Notes: a model not told the origin generated them from the letters alone. A stretch of 64,000 bases of DNA from Cystobacterineae bacterium (GCA_009781495.1 WQYA01000004.1:1-64000), one strand, 5' to 3'; positions 17,648 to 28,319 are shown, numbered from the stretch's first letter. Program-made: numbers and translations.

Positions 17648-18097
17648 GTGAGCACATTAAGAGAACAATTGGAGGCGGATTTAAAGCAGGCCATGCGGGC
17701 CCAAAATGCTTTGGAGCTTTCTGTCCTGCGTATGGCCAAAAGCGCTATCCAATACAAAGCGGTGGAGCCCAATGCCAAACCGCTGGTCGACATGGACATT
17801 GTTGCCGTGTTGCGCAAGCTGATCAACCAGCGCAAGGACGCTGCAGAGCAGTTTCGCCAAGGAAACCGCGAGGAGCTTGCTGCCAAAGAGGAAAGCGAAA
17901 TTCTCATCTTGCAGCGCTATTTGCCAAAACCCTTGAGCGCAGAAGAATTGAGCCAAGTCGTTCGTCAAACCATTGCAGAGTTGGGTATTTCGGGACCCAA
18001 AAGCTTTGGTGTCGTCATGAAAAAAGTCGTCGAGCAAGTCCAAGCTCGCGCCGAAGGAAAAGCCATTTCAGAAGAAGTCAAGAAACAACTGGTTTGA
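17648..18097 (+). CDS. yqeY: GatB/YqeY domain protein
   Basis: GTG start; LKQAMRAQNALELSVLRMAKSAIQYK...VLRKLINQRKDAAEQFRQGNREELAAKEESEILILQRYLPKPLS. Confidence 0.95.
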   Translation: MSTLREQLEADLKQAMRAQNALELSVLRMAKSAIQYKAVEPNAKPLVDMDIVAVLRKLINQRKDAAEQFRQGNREELAAKEESEILILQRYLPKPLSAEELSQVVRQTIAELGISGPKSFGVVMKKVVEQVQARAEGKAISEEVKKQLV

Positions 18098-18109
18098 ACA
18101 ACACTGCCT

Positions 18110-19921
18110 GTGTCCATATCAGAAAACAAAATCGCTGAAATACGGGAGCGCGTTGACTTTCTGGCTCTGGTTCGGCGCCATGGCGTCGAGCTGAAAAAGT
18201 CTGGACGCAGCTATGTCGGCCTATGCCCTTTTCACGCGGAAAAAACCGGTTCCTTCCACGTCTGGCCGGAGGACGAGCGCTTCAAATGTTTTGGCTGCCA
18301 CGCCTCCGGAGACGTCTTCGGTTTCGTTCAGCGGATTTCAGGGCAAGGTTTCTTGGAGGTGCTGCGTTTGCTCGCCGAGGAGTGCGGTGTGGCATTGAAT
18401 GAGGGGGCAAATGCGGAGCACAAACAAAAAGCCATGCAACGCGAAGCAACGGCCCTTGCCCAGGCACACTTTTTCTCCAACCTTTGGGAAAACCCCAAAG
18501 GCCATTCTGCCCAAACCTATCTGCTGGAGCGTGGCGTCAGCAAAGCCAACGCCCAGGACTTTGGCCTGGGTTTTGCCCTCGACGACTGGACAGCGCTTTC
18601 TTCACTTTTGCGAGAGCGTGGTTTGTTGGCTTTTGCAGAGCAAGCGGGACTGGTTGCCCCAAGCCCTCGCGGGCAGGGTTTCTTTGACGTCTTTAGAAAC
18701 CGACTCATGTTTCCCATCCGCACCGCCAACGGGAAAACCGTCGGCTTCGGTGGACGAAAGCTGGGCGGGGAGGGCCCCAAATATCTCAACTCCCGCGAGT
18801 CTGCCCTCTATAACAAGAGTGAGTTGCTCTATGGGCTCGACAGGGCAAGAGAGCCCATGCGCAAACGACAGACGGCCGTTTTGTGCGAAGGCTATTTTGA
18901 CTGTCTCGCCTTGCACCGGGCCGGCTTTGCCCATTCCGTCGCTCTGTGCTCAACGCAACTGACACCCAAACAGCTGGCTGTGCTCCAAAAACAAGAGGTG
19001 CGCCAACTCTGTCTCTTGTTGGACGGAGACGCTGCGGGCCGCGACGCCGTGCTGCGCCTGGCTGCCTCACTGCTGATTTCCGGTTTCAAAGTCCACGTGG
19101 CTTTGCTGCCTGACAATGAAGACCCTGACACCTTCCTGCTGGCCAAAGGGCCAGAGGCTTTGACACAACTGCTATCTCAAGCCCCCCCTCTAAGCCACTT
19201 CCTCTTGCAGTTTTGTTTTCCCAATGGGCGCAGCGCTTCTTTCGAAGAAACTCTGGAAGGCATCCAACGCATTCGGCCCGTCCTCTCCAAACTGCCCCCC
19301 AGCATTGAGCGCTCCGCCTTCCTGAAGGCTATTGCAGAATATACTCAGCTGCCCATATCTGAATTGAATACCAAACTACAACCCTCGGGCCACCCTCCCC
19401 CCCTTGCTTCCTCCTTGCCGCAAATACCTGCCTCTACCTCTACCTCTGCTCCTGCCCTCTCCCCCCCCCAGCCGCAGGAGTTGCGCTATGTCGGTATCGC
19501 CCTGGCTCAACCTTCCCTGCTCAACAGCCCTAAAGCCATTCCTTCTTGCGAACTTGAACACCTTGGTCTACGTGCTGCTGTTGAAGCCCTCCTGCAAAAC
19601 CAAACCCCAGAGGAAGCCCTCTCTTTGTTAAACCACGCAACCCAACAAGCGCTTGAGCACTTGCTCTTGCCCGCGGAAACGGCCACTTTGGCCCAGGAAT
19701 TTGAATACCTTTCGGGCGAGTTGCACCTGAAAGCCATTGAGCGCGCATTAACGGAAATACGAAAGCAAAGCCGCGAACTCCAAGAGGAGGGGGAACTTTC
19801 TGAACAGTCCCAGCAACTTTTAACAGAGTATGGCCGATTGTTAACTATGAAGCAGACGGTTTTGCGCCAGCGCAAATTTTATGGAAGCCAGAAGTCGATT
19901 GAGAAGGTTAATGAAATATAG
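18110..19921 (+). CDS. dnaG: DNA primase
   Basis: CHC2 zinc finger CPFHAEKTGSFHVWPEDERFKCFGCHASGDVFGF; Toprim LCEGYFDCLALHRAGF; GTG start. Confidence 0.97.
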   Translation: MSISENKIAEIRERVDFLALVRRHGVELKKSGRSYVGLCPFHAEKTGSFHVWPEDERFKCFGCHASGDVFGFVQRISGQGFLEVLRLLAEECGVALNEGANAEHKQKAMQREATALAQAHFFSNLWENPKGHSAQTYLLERGVSKANAQDFGLGFALDDWTALSSLLRERGLLAFAEQAGLVAPSPRGQGFFDVFRNRLMFPIRTANGKTVGFGGRKLGGEGPKYLNSRESALYNKSELLYGLDRAREPMRKRQTAVLCEGYFDCLALHRAGFAHSVALCSTQLTPKQLAVLQKQEVRQLCLLLDGDAAGRDAVLRLAASLLISGFKVHVALLPDNEDPDTFLLAKGPEALTQLLSQAPPLSHFLLQFCFPNGRSASFEETLEGIQRIRPVLSKLPPSIERSAFLKAIAEYTQLPISELNTKLQPSGHPPPLASSLPQIPASTSTSAPALSPPQPQELRYVGIALAQPSLLNSPKAIPSCELEHLGLRAAVEALLQNQTPEEALSLLNHATQQALEHLLLPAETATLAQEFEYLSGELHLKAIERALTEIRKQSRELQEEGELSEQSQQLLTEYGRLLTMKQTVLRQRKFYGSQKSIEKVNEI

Positions 19922-19969
19922 AAGGTAAAATTTTTAAGAAAGCCGCACCCCCAGGAGACAGCCGTAGCC

Positions 19970-22111
19970 ATGTCTAAAACCAAGTCCAAAGCCAAGCCCA
20001 AAACCAACACCAAAGCCTCCGCGCGAAAAAAATCCGCCGAGACCGCTGGAGCAAAAAAGGCTGGCAAAGGCAAAACGAAAAAACCTGTTAAACGTTCAAA
20101 AAATACACCCTCTGAAGCGGATATTGCCAAACTCGCACGGGAAAAACTCAAAAAACGCGGCAAAGGCATCCATGAGGTCGACAATGACGAAATAGAAGCG
20201 CTGGCAGAAGCGCAAATGCTTGAAGCGGATGTCGATCCAAACGCTGAAAAGGAAGAACTCAAAGAGGAAGTCTTCCCTGAACGAAAAGAGCTCAAAGAGC
20301 TTTTGGATGCAGGGCGCCAAAAAGGTTTCCTTACCTATGATGAAGTCAACGACAACCTGCCTGCAGACGTCGTCTCGCCAGATCAGATTGACGACGTCAT
20401 GAGCATGTTCGGCGACAACGACATTGAAATTGTCGATGTCCACAAAGACAGCGAAACAGCAGAAACCAAACCCGCTGTTTCTTCCAATGAGGACGAAACT
20501 CAAGAAAGCGAAGGGGAAGAGGAAGAAGAAACAGAACAAGAGGAAACCCCGGGTACTTCGAACGACCCCGTACGCCTCTATTTGCGCAAAATGGGCTCTG
20601 TCTCTTTGCTCACCCGCGAAGGGGAAGTCGAAATTGCCAAGCGTATTGAAGAAGGCGAAAAAGCAACCTTGCGCGCTCTCTTGGCTTGCAAAGTCGCCAT
20701 CAACGAAATTCTCGACATTGGCCCCAAACTCAAAAACGGAAAACTTCGTGTGCGCGAAGTTGTCAAAGATGCCTCTGAAGAATTGCAAGAAAATGAAGAG
20801 GCGGACATGGACAGCGAAACGGACGTCGAAGGTGAAGAGCCTCAAGAGATTAAACTTAACCAAGGCGAGCTCAATCGCATTGAGCAGATTTTGAAGGCCA
20901 TTGAAAAAATTCGCAAACACGCACGCGAATGCGAACGCCTTGAAGAAATACTCCATTCAAAGAGAAAGCTGTCCGAAGCCAAAAAGCGTGAGATTAAAAA
21001 GACCTTTGAAGAAAATCAGATGCAGATGATGGAAGTGCTCGATGAAATGCGGCTCAACAAAAAGCAAATTGACCGCATCGTCATTCACCTTAAACAAATG
21101 ATAGAGGATGCAACGCGCGCAGAGACAGAGCTTGTCCACCTGGAGCGGACTTTCGGCTTCTCCCTGGCGGCATTCAGGACACAGTTTCAAGAAACCAAAG
21201 AAGTTCCCACTTTCTCGAAACAATCCCTTCGAAAGCTTCATGCCCCACCGGAACAACTCGACACTCTGGAGCGCGACATTCGCAATGCCTTCAAACGCAT
21301 TCACAAAATTGAAAGCGAAGCCAACCTGCCCATTCACACGCTCCGAAAAAACTATGAGGCCATACGCCGAGGGGAACGCAGTGCAGAGTTGGCCAAAAGC
21401 GAGTTGGTTGAAGCCAACTTGCGTTTGGTGGTTTCCATTGCGAAGAAATATACAAACCGGGGATTACAATTTTTAGATTTAATCCAAGAAGGCAATATCG
21501 GCCTCATGAAGGCTGTTGATAAATTTGAATATAAGCGCGGGTATAAATTCTCCACCTATGCGACTTGGTGGATTCGTCAGGCCATTACGCGCGCCATTGC
21601 CGACCAGGCGCGTACCATCCGCATCCCCGTGCATATGATTGAAACCATCAACAAACTCATTCGCACAAGCCGCTATCTCGTCCAGGAAATCGGCCGGGAG
21701 CCTACGCCTGAAGAAATTGCGGACAAAATGGAGTTGCCTTTGGACAAAGTCCGCAAAGTCCTCAAAATCGCCAAGGAGCCCATTTCTCTGGAAACACCCA
21801 TCGGCGAGGAAGAGGATTCGCACCTGGGAGACTTCATCGAAGACAAGACTTTGGTTTCTCCTTCGGACGCCGTCATCAGCATGAATCTCGCGGAGCAGAC
21901 TCGAAAAGTTTTGGCGACACTGACGCCACGCGAAGAGAAAGTCTTGCGCATGCGTTTCGGCATCGGCGAAAAGAGCGACCATACGCTTGAAGAGGTGGGG
22001 CAGGACTTTGAAGTTACCCGTGAGCGCATACGCCAAATTGAGGCCAAGGCTTTGCGCAAACTCCGCCACCCTTCCAGAAACAAACGCCTGCGCAGTTTTG
22101 TCGATAGCTAG
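19970..22111 (+). CDS. rpoD: RNA polymerase primary sigma factor
   Basis: [74 protein letters not shown] and region 4. Confidence 0.98.
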   Translation: MSKTKSKAKPKTNTKASARKKSAETAGAKKAGKGKTKKPVKRSKNTPSEADIAKLAREKLKKRGKGIHEVDNDEIEALAEAQMLEADVDPNAEKEELKEEVFPERKELKELLDAGRQKGFLTYDEVNDNLPADVVSPDQIDDVMSMFGDNDIEIVDVHKDSETAETKPAVSSNEDETQESEGEEEEETEQEETPGTSNDPVRLYLRKMGSVSLLTREGEVEIAKRIEEGEKATLRALLACKVAINEILDIGPKLKNGKLRVREVVKDASEELQENEEADMDSETDVEGEEPQEIKLNQGELNRIEQILKAIEKIRKHARECERLEEILHSKRKLSEAKKREIKKTFEENQMQMMEVLDEMRLNKKQIDRIVIHLKQMIEDATRAETELVHLERTFGFSLAAFRTQFQETKEVPTFSKQSLRKLHAPPEQLDTLERDIRNAFKRIHKIESEANLPIHTLRKNYEAIRRGERSAELAKSELVEANLRLVVSIAKKYTNRGLQFLDLIQEGNIGLMKAVDKFEYKRGYKFSTYATWWIRQAITRAIADQARTIRIPVHMIETINKLIRTSRYLVQEIGREPTPEEIADKMELPLDKVRKVLKIAKEPISLETPIGEEEDSHLGDFIEDKTLVSPSDAVISMNLAEQTRKVLATLTPREEKVLRMRFGIGEKSDHTLEEVGQDFEVTRERIRQIEAKALRKLRHPSRNKRLRSFVDS

Positions 22112-22160
22112 TTAGTCCTTGAATTCCCAAAAAGCTTTGGGCATATTGGCGCGGCAAAAA

Positions 22161-22232
22161 GGGCTCTTAGCTCAGCGGTAGAGCTGTCGGCTCATAACCG
22201 ATTGGTCCCAGGTTCGAATCCTGGAGGGCCCA
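22161..22232 (+). tRNA. tRNA-Met (CAU anticodon)
   Basis: Acceptor gggctct/agggccc, anticodon loop CTCATAA, T arm ggttcgaatcc; CCA not encoded. Confidence 0.93.
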
Positions 22233-22250
22233 TAAGCAGAAGGTTTGAAA

Positions 22251-22294
22251 AAGTCCGTCAAAGCTCGCAACGCCTTGACGGGCTTTGTTTTTTT
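22251..22294 (+). terminator. Intrinsic terminator downstream of tRNA-Met
   Basis: aagtccgtcaaagc / gccttgacgggctt stem followed by a T run. Confidence 0.7.
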
Positions 22295-22401
22295 AGTGTC
22301 TTTGCGTTTGGATGGGCTTTGAGCTTTGGGTGCTAACGGGACAATGGATCTAACACCCAACAATCTTGACCCGAACATCCCATGGTCTTACTTCTGCAAA
22401 G

Positions 22402-23880
22402 CTAAGGGATCTCTTCATCGTGTTCATGTCTTGATGTATGCGGATATATTTGTCTAAGAAGATAGGCTTTTTTCAAGTGCTCTTGAACAAAGGGCAAGAC
22501 TTCCGTCATGATGACATGAACACCATCTGTTCCTGTCAAAAATAGTCGTAGCTGATGGTCCGTCAAGGGCCCTTCCTCAAGCTTTCTGGCAATCGCAGAG
22601 GCCAAGAGGAATAGGCCCTCCTCCATTGTGCCGCGGGCAAGCTCACTCAATCCGTCGTCTTCATTTAGCTCCGGGGCAAACAGTTCTTCAACACAATCTG
22701 CAAGGAATTGAGTTGCCTCGTCTTGAGCAGACTCTCGGAGCAGCCGCACTCCCGCTCTTCCAAGCCAAAGGACATAACCTCGATGTGGCCTCAAGAGTTC
22801 GATGATTGCTAATGTGCGCTCGACCATTTTGTGTGAACTTGTTGAATTGAGCGCATCTAATAAGCCTTCGGTGTTCGAAGTCCACCACTTGGCTTCAATC
22901 TTCTCCTGTAAGTCTAGACGCCGCGAACGAAGAAGTTCGACATGTCCAGAGACATCATCTGTGCTGGGCGGAAGTAGCCTGGCAGGGTATTCCAACGGTG
23001 AAGTTTGTATTACGTTTTTTTGTGGCGAATCTTCTAGAGGATTGATGTCGAACAGGAATGCTTCTACCTCATCCGTAGGCAGACGCCCAAAATCTACACA
23101 AAGATCGAAGGTGGAGAAGAACCTCACTCGCGCGTATGAACCAGCAGGGTCAGCCACAATCAAAACTTGGTGCCCGAATTGTGTTTTAGCGGGCGGCATT
23201 GAAGGAGCATTCGTGGGAGCAAACCATACACTGCGCGGCTCGCCCTGTTTTAGCAATAGCTTGCCCTTGACGTAGCATTTGAAGTTTTGCAATTCACCTG
23301 TTCTTGCCAATTTGGGCCATTTAAAGGCCAAGAAGTTCAATGCTATTAGAGCTGTTGCTCGAAGCATCTTACTTCCTCCAAATCCCACGCAAAACTGTGC
23401 TTCAGGAACGAAGACATCAAACTCACCAACTTTTTTGGATTTGATGGGAACGATTCCTGAAGCTCGTTTCTCTTCAAGCCATTTTTGATACGCCTTCATG
23501 CTGCCAAAAGAGGTCGTGGCTTGAACATTGCCGTTAGACAGAGCTTCTTTTTTCTTTAACCGTGGCCCGACCAGCGATGGTTTCCCTTTGGCGTCCACGG
23601 TGATTTTTCCCAGCGCCGAATCTCCTTCGGCTGGTCGTGGCCCCTTCCTTTTGGGGGTATGATCCGAACGAACCCCAAGCATGCCATTGATGACAGCAAA
23701 CTGAGTCGCCAGAGCTTGGATAATGTCAAAAAAGCTATTATTGCAAGCTCCGCATGACACGCCCTTGTGAGTCAGCCTCCCTCCCAAACTTGCCGGGAAT
23801 AGGTGCTCCTCTGAGCCCGTGTCCTGACCACAATATATGCAATCCCGATAACGGGTTGTTTGAGCGTTTAATGGGTTCAT
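22402..23880 (-). CDS. HNH endonuclease-like protein
   Basis: N-terminal CIYCGQDTGSEEHLFPASLGGRLTHKGVSCGACNNSFF (CxxC...EH...CxxCN). Confidence 0.7.
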   Translation of the reverse strand: MNPLNAQTTRYRDCIYCGQDTGSEEHLFPASLGGRLTHKGVSCGACNNSFFDIIQALATQFAVINGMLGVRSDHTPKRKGPRPAEGDSALGKITVDAKGKPSLVGPRLKKKEALSNGNVQATTSFGSMKAYQKWLEEKRASGIVPIKSKKVGEFDVFVPEAQFCVGFGGSKMLRATALIALNFLAFKWPKLARTGELQNFKCYVKGKLLLKQGEPRSVWFAPTNAPSMPPAKTQFGHQVLIVADPAGSYARVRFFSTFDLCVDFGRLPTDEVEAFLFDINPLEDSPQKNVIQTSPLEYPARLLPPSTDDVSGHVELLRSRRLDLQEKIEAKWWTSNTEGLLDALNSTSSHKMVERTLAIIELLRPHRGYVLWLGRAGVRLLRESAQDEATQFLADCVEELFAPELNEDDGLSELARGTMEEGLFLLASAIARKLEEGPLTDHQLRLFLTGTDGVHVIMTEVLPFVQEHLKKAYLLRQIYPHTSRHEHDEEIP

Positions 23881-24128
23881 GCTCGCCTTCCTCTCTTTGG
23901 TGTGGCTCCTGTGAATGATGTTCGGCGCACCATAGCTTGCGCAGCGCTGACAACACTATAACCAGCTATTGCAGTCTGGCTTTTTTATATCTGTTCACCC
24001 CCTCCCTGTTACCAGCCCTTGCCAAGTCTTCTTTAGTACCGACCCCACCTAAGACAGCGAGGGCCTCCATGCTCACGGTAGACATAGTTGCGAGCAAGTA
24101 AAGCTTGCCTCAAAAAAGCCAACTCGCC

Positions 24129-24503
24129 TTAGCGTTTGTGGAAGCTCTCCCGCGCCGCGCCGCAAAAGAGAAAAAGCCCCAGCAAACCAAATAGAATTCC
24201 CAAACCCGACACATGCATTTCGCCGAGAGTCCGGATGACTCGTGCAGCAACAACATGACGCCCATGGTAGTCCCACGAGGAGGCGTCCGTTGCCTTGGCG
24301 GCAAAATATTCATCCCATCCGGCAACAAAACTAAGGATGCCGAACAGCGACAAGCTCACTATGCCACCAATAAATTGCGTGAGGATTCGTGAGCGCCTGG
24401 CCGCAGCGCTTGTGCCTTTTGAGCACGCGCCGAAAATCCCCAATGATAGAAGGACGCCAGCTATGAGATAGCCACGAAGTAGATCAACCTGCTCTAAGGT
24501 CAC
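24129..24503 (-). CDS. Small multi-TM hypothetical protein
   Basis: Several hydrophobic segments; starts 3 nt after the end of the GIY-YIG gene. Confidence 0.55.
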   Translation of the reverse strand: MTLEQVDLLRGYLIAGVLLSLGIFGACSKGTSAAARRSRILTQFIGGIVSLSLFGILSFVAGWDEYFAAKATDASSWDYHGRHVVAARVIRTLGEMHVSGLGILFGLLGLFLFCGAARESFHKR

Positions 24504-24506
24504 TGT

Positions 24507-25253
24507 TTAGCGCCTAGGGTTTGGGTCCAAGGGAGCACCACTGATAGGTGGAGCGTTTGAAAGTTTAGCATGGGGATTGAAGCTCGGATTATTGCCTATT
24601 TCCACGCATGCATCATAATGAAATAGATCCGTTGTCATAATAATGGAATACGGGTCCCACCTCTCAACAAACTTGGCCGCATTCATGGAAACTAAATCGT
24701 CCGGACTGAAGTATCTGTTTTGGGGGTCGTCACCAAAACAGAAGGCCAGGTCACTGCGTTTAATGGTCTGATCAACGAGATAGCCGCCCCTGCTCTCTTC
24801 CTCCTCGGTAATCTCCAACCAGACCCGCTCCTGTGTTTGGACAATCCGAACGTCGACGATGGTTGGCTTAAGCCATGCTTTGTATTTTGACGCCAACTCG
24901 TAAAATATGCTTTCCGCGTAGTAGGCGGACGATGATTCCTTTGGTGGCACAGAAAGTTCTTGCAGTTGCTGAATCGCCAGTTGAAGTGGATACCGAAAAA
25001 ATTCGCGGTTTTCAGAAACTCTAAATTCGCTGATCTGTTCGTGAAACCTTTGTTCAAGGCCCTTGTGATCTTCGGAAAACAGTTCAAACGCTACCTCGAA
25101 CGGTGTTGGAACGCCGGTCGATCGCAACTCACGCGCCCTGGCCTTGGAATCTCGAAACGTCCGCCCAACTTTAATGAGTCCCGGCATGGATGGGTTGATG
25201 AGTATGTAAACGTACCCAGCGGACACGCTGACTCCTAATTTAGAACTAACCAA
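24507..25253 (-). CDS. GIY-YIG (T5orf172/MUG113-like) domain protein
   Basis: GYVYILINPSMPGLIKVGRTFRDSKARARELRSTGVPTPFEVAFELFSEDHKGLEQRFHEQI. Confidence 0.85.
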   Translation of the reverse strand: MVSSKLGVSVSAGYVYILINPSMPGLIKVGRTFRDSKARARELRSTGVPTPFEVAFELFSEDHKGLEQRFHEQISEFRVSENREFFRYPLQLAIQQLQELSVPPKESSSAYYAESIFYELASKYKAWLKPTIVDVRIVQTQERVWLEITEEEESRGGYLVDQTIKRSDLAFCFGDDPQNRYFSPDDLVSMNAAKFVERWDPYSIIMTTDLFHYDACVEIGNNPSFNPHAKLSNAPPISGAPLDPNPRR

Positions 25254-25965
25254 CTTTGCGCAGCTTCATCCAGAGATCAAAGGGAGTTCTGATCTCCCAA
25301 AAGAAACTCAGCCTGGCCATGCTATCAGAAATTTCGTACCACCCAATGACACCGTTTTCAAATTGGATGCAACCGACAATCTAAGCTTTTTCGCTGCCGA
25401 TATGAAAATCTTCCGACACACTACGTTCTCACCATACCCCCATTTGAAAACAGATTTTTTTATGTTTTGCTGGTCGTGGAGAATGAAGCTCCTACCTCAC
25501 TTATGAACAATTGCCTGGGCTGGCTGCCTTTTGATAAGAATGGTAGGCAGCGAAAAATGACCTCACTCACAGCTCAGCCAAAAACATATTGGGGTAACTT
25601 TGTGGGTAATGCAACAAATGATGCCAGGAAATCTTATTTTAAATTAGCCTGTTGAGCTATCTGTTCTATGGCTGGAGGGCCAAGTGTAGGCTTTAGCAGC
25701 TACCCTAAAACCTCCATCCCCGAAGCCAAACGACAGCACGCCGCCGCCAGAGAAAAACTGGAGCAAGGAAGCATTACAATTAGTTCCAAGAACGCAGACA
25801 AGCTCGAAGATTGAGAGGGGTTCATGGGGGACCGAGTGGCTAGGTGGACTGCAAAAGCCGAACGTGGCATGGACAAAACAGCAAACATGCTTAGATTCGA
25901 ACAATATAGAATTTTGGCTATGTTTTACTTATCCATACTTGCTAACCCAGGAAAAGAAGAGGAAC

Positions 25966-26238
25966 ATGAGTGAATTTACTGTGGGCGATTTAAAGCGCGA
26001 ACTTGAAGAGCTGAGCGATGATGTAAAGCTGTCCTTCTCCGGCGGACTGACCTTCTATAGGCTTAAGCGCTGGGGCGACAATGAATTCGTTGTGCTGTTC
26101 AACGAGGCGGAGGCTTTTCTATTGAACTCATTCAAAAAAAGAAACCCGCATGTGAAGGTTGCATTCATTGACACCAGCAATGTCGAGTTTGATGAACAAG
26201 GTCTCGTCGGTGGGCCAATAGACGTAGAGGTGCGGTAA
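25966..26238 (+). CDS. Small acidic hypothetical protein
   Basis: MSEFTVGDLKRELEELSDDVKLSFSGGLTFYRLKRWGDNEFVVLF; SD gaagagg. Confidence 0.6.
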   Translation: MSEFTVGDLKRELEELSDDVKLSFSGGLTFYRLKRWGDNEFVVLFNEAEAFLLNSFKKRNPHVKVAFIDTSNVEFDEQGLVGGPIDVEVR

Positions 26239-26304
26239 AGCAAGCGTAGGCTGGGACGATGCAACAACAACCTCTAACCTGTTTTGGCACAATAATAAAA
26301 AGCA

Positions 26305-27174
26305 TTACGGCTTAACAATTACTTCTGCAAAACCATCGTGTTTTGCGTTTAGGTCATTCATAATCCCTGCCGGATTCTCCAATTTGCCTTCTGGGTCATA
26401 AATGAAACATAAGAGACGGTTGCAATCAGGATGTCTTTTGTATTTTTCAATATCTACAATAAGCTCTTCCCCCAATTTTCTGTCGCCAAGCCTTTCTCGG
26501 ATTCTTTTTACCTCAATAACAACTTGTTCGTTTTTTAGTAGAAAATCCATTCTAGAGCTACCACCGGCATAGTCTGGTGTCCATTTCTCTGGACGAATAT
26601 CATCAAAATACAATTGCAAAATAGCGTGAAGCAAGTCTTGCATATCATATTCATCTTCAACATCCAATGTGTTCCTGTTTTTATGCCTAGTTCGTAATTG
26701 TTTTACGACCTTATGAAACCGAGAAAAGATATTGTTAAGAATAGACAAACAGTCTATGTCTGACTTTTTTGAGCCAATTGAAATATAGTCTTTTTCAAGA
26801 TCTTCAATCAAATTTTCCAAAAGCTTTACGCAGGAATTTACACACGTGGGGTTGTTTCCACATTGGGATCTAAATCCAGAAACATATTGATTGTCAGGCA
26901 GCAAAACATGGTTCAAAAATGACAATGTTTGGGTATGCCAAGGGAAATAACTATCGAAGTTTACAGATTTCCTTGCAAACCTTGAAGTTCCGCTCTCACC
27001 CCAAACTGTGCTCCTAGATACGGGTATTTCATATTCGGTTTTCAATACCTCCTTACCCTTGGTCGCTAAGTCTTTCAGTCGCTCAAGAACTTGTTCTTTG
27101 GTCATCTTCATTTTGCCCCTTTGCCATATTGCTCTATCAACACCCGATACTGTCTCATCAGATCTGCCACACAC
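26305..27174 (-). CDS. PD-(D/E)XK nuclease, DpnII/MboI restriction endonuclease-like
   Basis: AGGSSRMDFLLKNEQVVIEVKRIRERLGDRKLGEELIVDIEKYKRHPDCNRLLCFIYDPEGKLENPAGIMNDL; AT-rich; start may be internal (MKMTKEQ). Confidence 0.8.
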   Translation of the reverse strand: MCGRSDETVSGVDRAIWQRGKMKMTKEQVLERLKDLATKGKEVLKTEYEIPVSRSTVWGESGTSRFARKSVNFDSYFPWHTQTLSFLNHVLLPDNQYVSGFRSQCGNNPTCVNSCVKLLENLIEDLEKDYISIGSKKSDIDCLSILNNIFSRFHKVVKQLRTRHKNRNTLDVEDEYDMQDLLHAILQLYFDDIRPEKWTPDYAGGSSRMDFLLKNEQVVIEVKRIRERLGDRKLGEELIVDIEKYKRHPDCNRLLCFIYDPEGKLENPAGIMNDLNAKHDGFAEVIVKP

Positions 27175-27638
27175 TTACCATTTGTCGCTGTAAACGTTCT
27201 TTACAGCATTATTCAGCGACTTATGCACCTTGGCAAGTTCCGGTGGCATAAACGTAGATAAATACAAGCCAGCATAGCTTAGCGTGAGTTTACAAAAAGA
27301 AACCGGCAACCCCCAGCCAAAGAAGTTGAGCGCCCCACCCCTCCAACTGAAAAACCTCTCTTGACACCTTCGCAAAAGGGAGGCTTAATCTCCGGCGCTG
27401 CAAGAGATTGTGGCTGGGCCTGCGAAGCCCATTTATTAGACAAACGAACGGAGAGAGCCTGCCGGTGGACCTTAGCTCTTCGTTCTGCGTGCCCTGCCTT
27501 GGCGACTCAGGCGTGGAATCGCAAGGTTCACCGGTTTTCGTTTGTCTATGCCGGTCTTCGCAGCTCGTTTGAGTCGCCATTTTTTTGGCCTTCAAGCAAC
27601 ATTGCCCAGCCTCCTTCAAGTGCAGCGGGGAGCCGGTC

Positions 27639-27968
27639 ATGCCTGAAGAAGGAAAGCTGCGCGAAGATGAGAAAAATGCATTGCTCGCCATCCACGAGCA
27701 TTTGGCTTGCCTTAAACAAAGCGGTTATTCTCACGCAAACATTGTTGTGGAGCAGGTACTGGTTTTGCTGGAGCTTGCAAATGTTAAAACCTACCTTGAA
27801 AGCATTTCTGCGGCGCTTGGAGGGGTTGTTGAATGTATTCATCAAAAACGCAGAGGCGCAGCTTGGCAGATTGGCGTCATTATTCGCGACTTGGAGAGGC
27901 TCACCACCAACCTTCAGCATAGCCAGGCAGACTACATGTCAGGCCAAGACACTCTAGACCGGTTTTAG
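27639..27968 (+). CDS. Hypothetical protein whose 3' end runs into a CTAGACCGGTT repeat
   Basis: ATG 27639; last residues LDRF and stop are encoded by ctagaccggttttag. Confidence 0.5.
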   Translation: MPEEGKLREDEKNALLAIHEHLACLKQSGYSHANIVVEQVLVLLELANVKTYLESISAALGGVVECIHQKRRGAAWQIGVIIRDLERLTTNLQHSQADYMSGQDTLDRF

Positions 27969-28040
27969 GTTGAAGTGAGCGTGACGAGACACAAGGTTTT
28001 GGAGCAGCTGAGACGAGCAAAGCTACGTCGAGGACTGCTG
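27954..28040 (+). repeat. Partial copy of MITE-like element
   Basis: ctagaccggttttaggttgaagtgagcgtgacgaga resembles the reverse complement of 33780-33815. Confidence 0.6.
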
Positions 28041-28319
28041 AGGGAGACATTCGTTTAGTCCCGGCAATTGGTGGCGCAATACAAGGCCCTCTGCCTCCCA
28101 TTGAACAGGGCCTCGTATTGCAATGGCTGAAAGTGGCTCACCCCATTGTATCCGTCCAATGGAAAAAGCGCCTATAAAGTGCGGAGTTTCATGGTTATTG
28201 TAGGTGTTTGCATTTTTATGTCATGGCACTTACGTATCAGTGAGTATTATGCCACAGAACCCACAGTTAAAACCTAAGAGGCTACATTAGGAAAAGAAAA
28301 CACAGAGGAGAAAAACCCG

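Noticed and set aside
20096-20956. Phe-rich 286-aa ORF antisense to rpoD
   Set aside because: Phe richness is the reverse complement of Glu/Lys-rich coding; no start context or domain.
22172-22378. 68-aa minus ORF across tRNA-Met (GPSRIRTWDQSVMSRQLYR)
   Set aside because: Typical spurious translation of an antisense tRNA gene.
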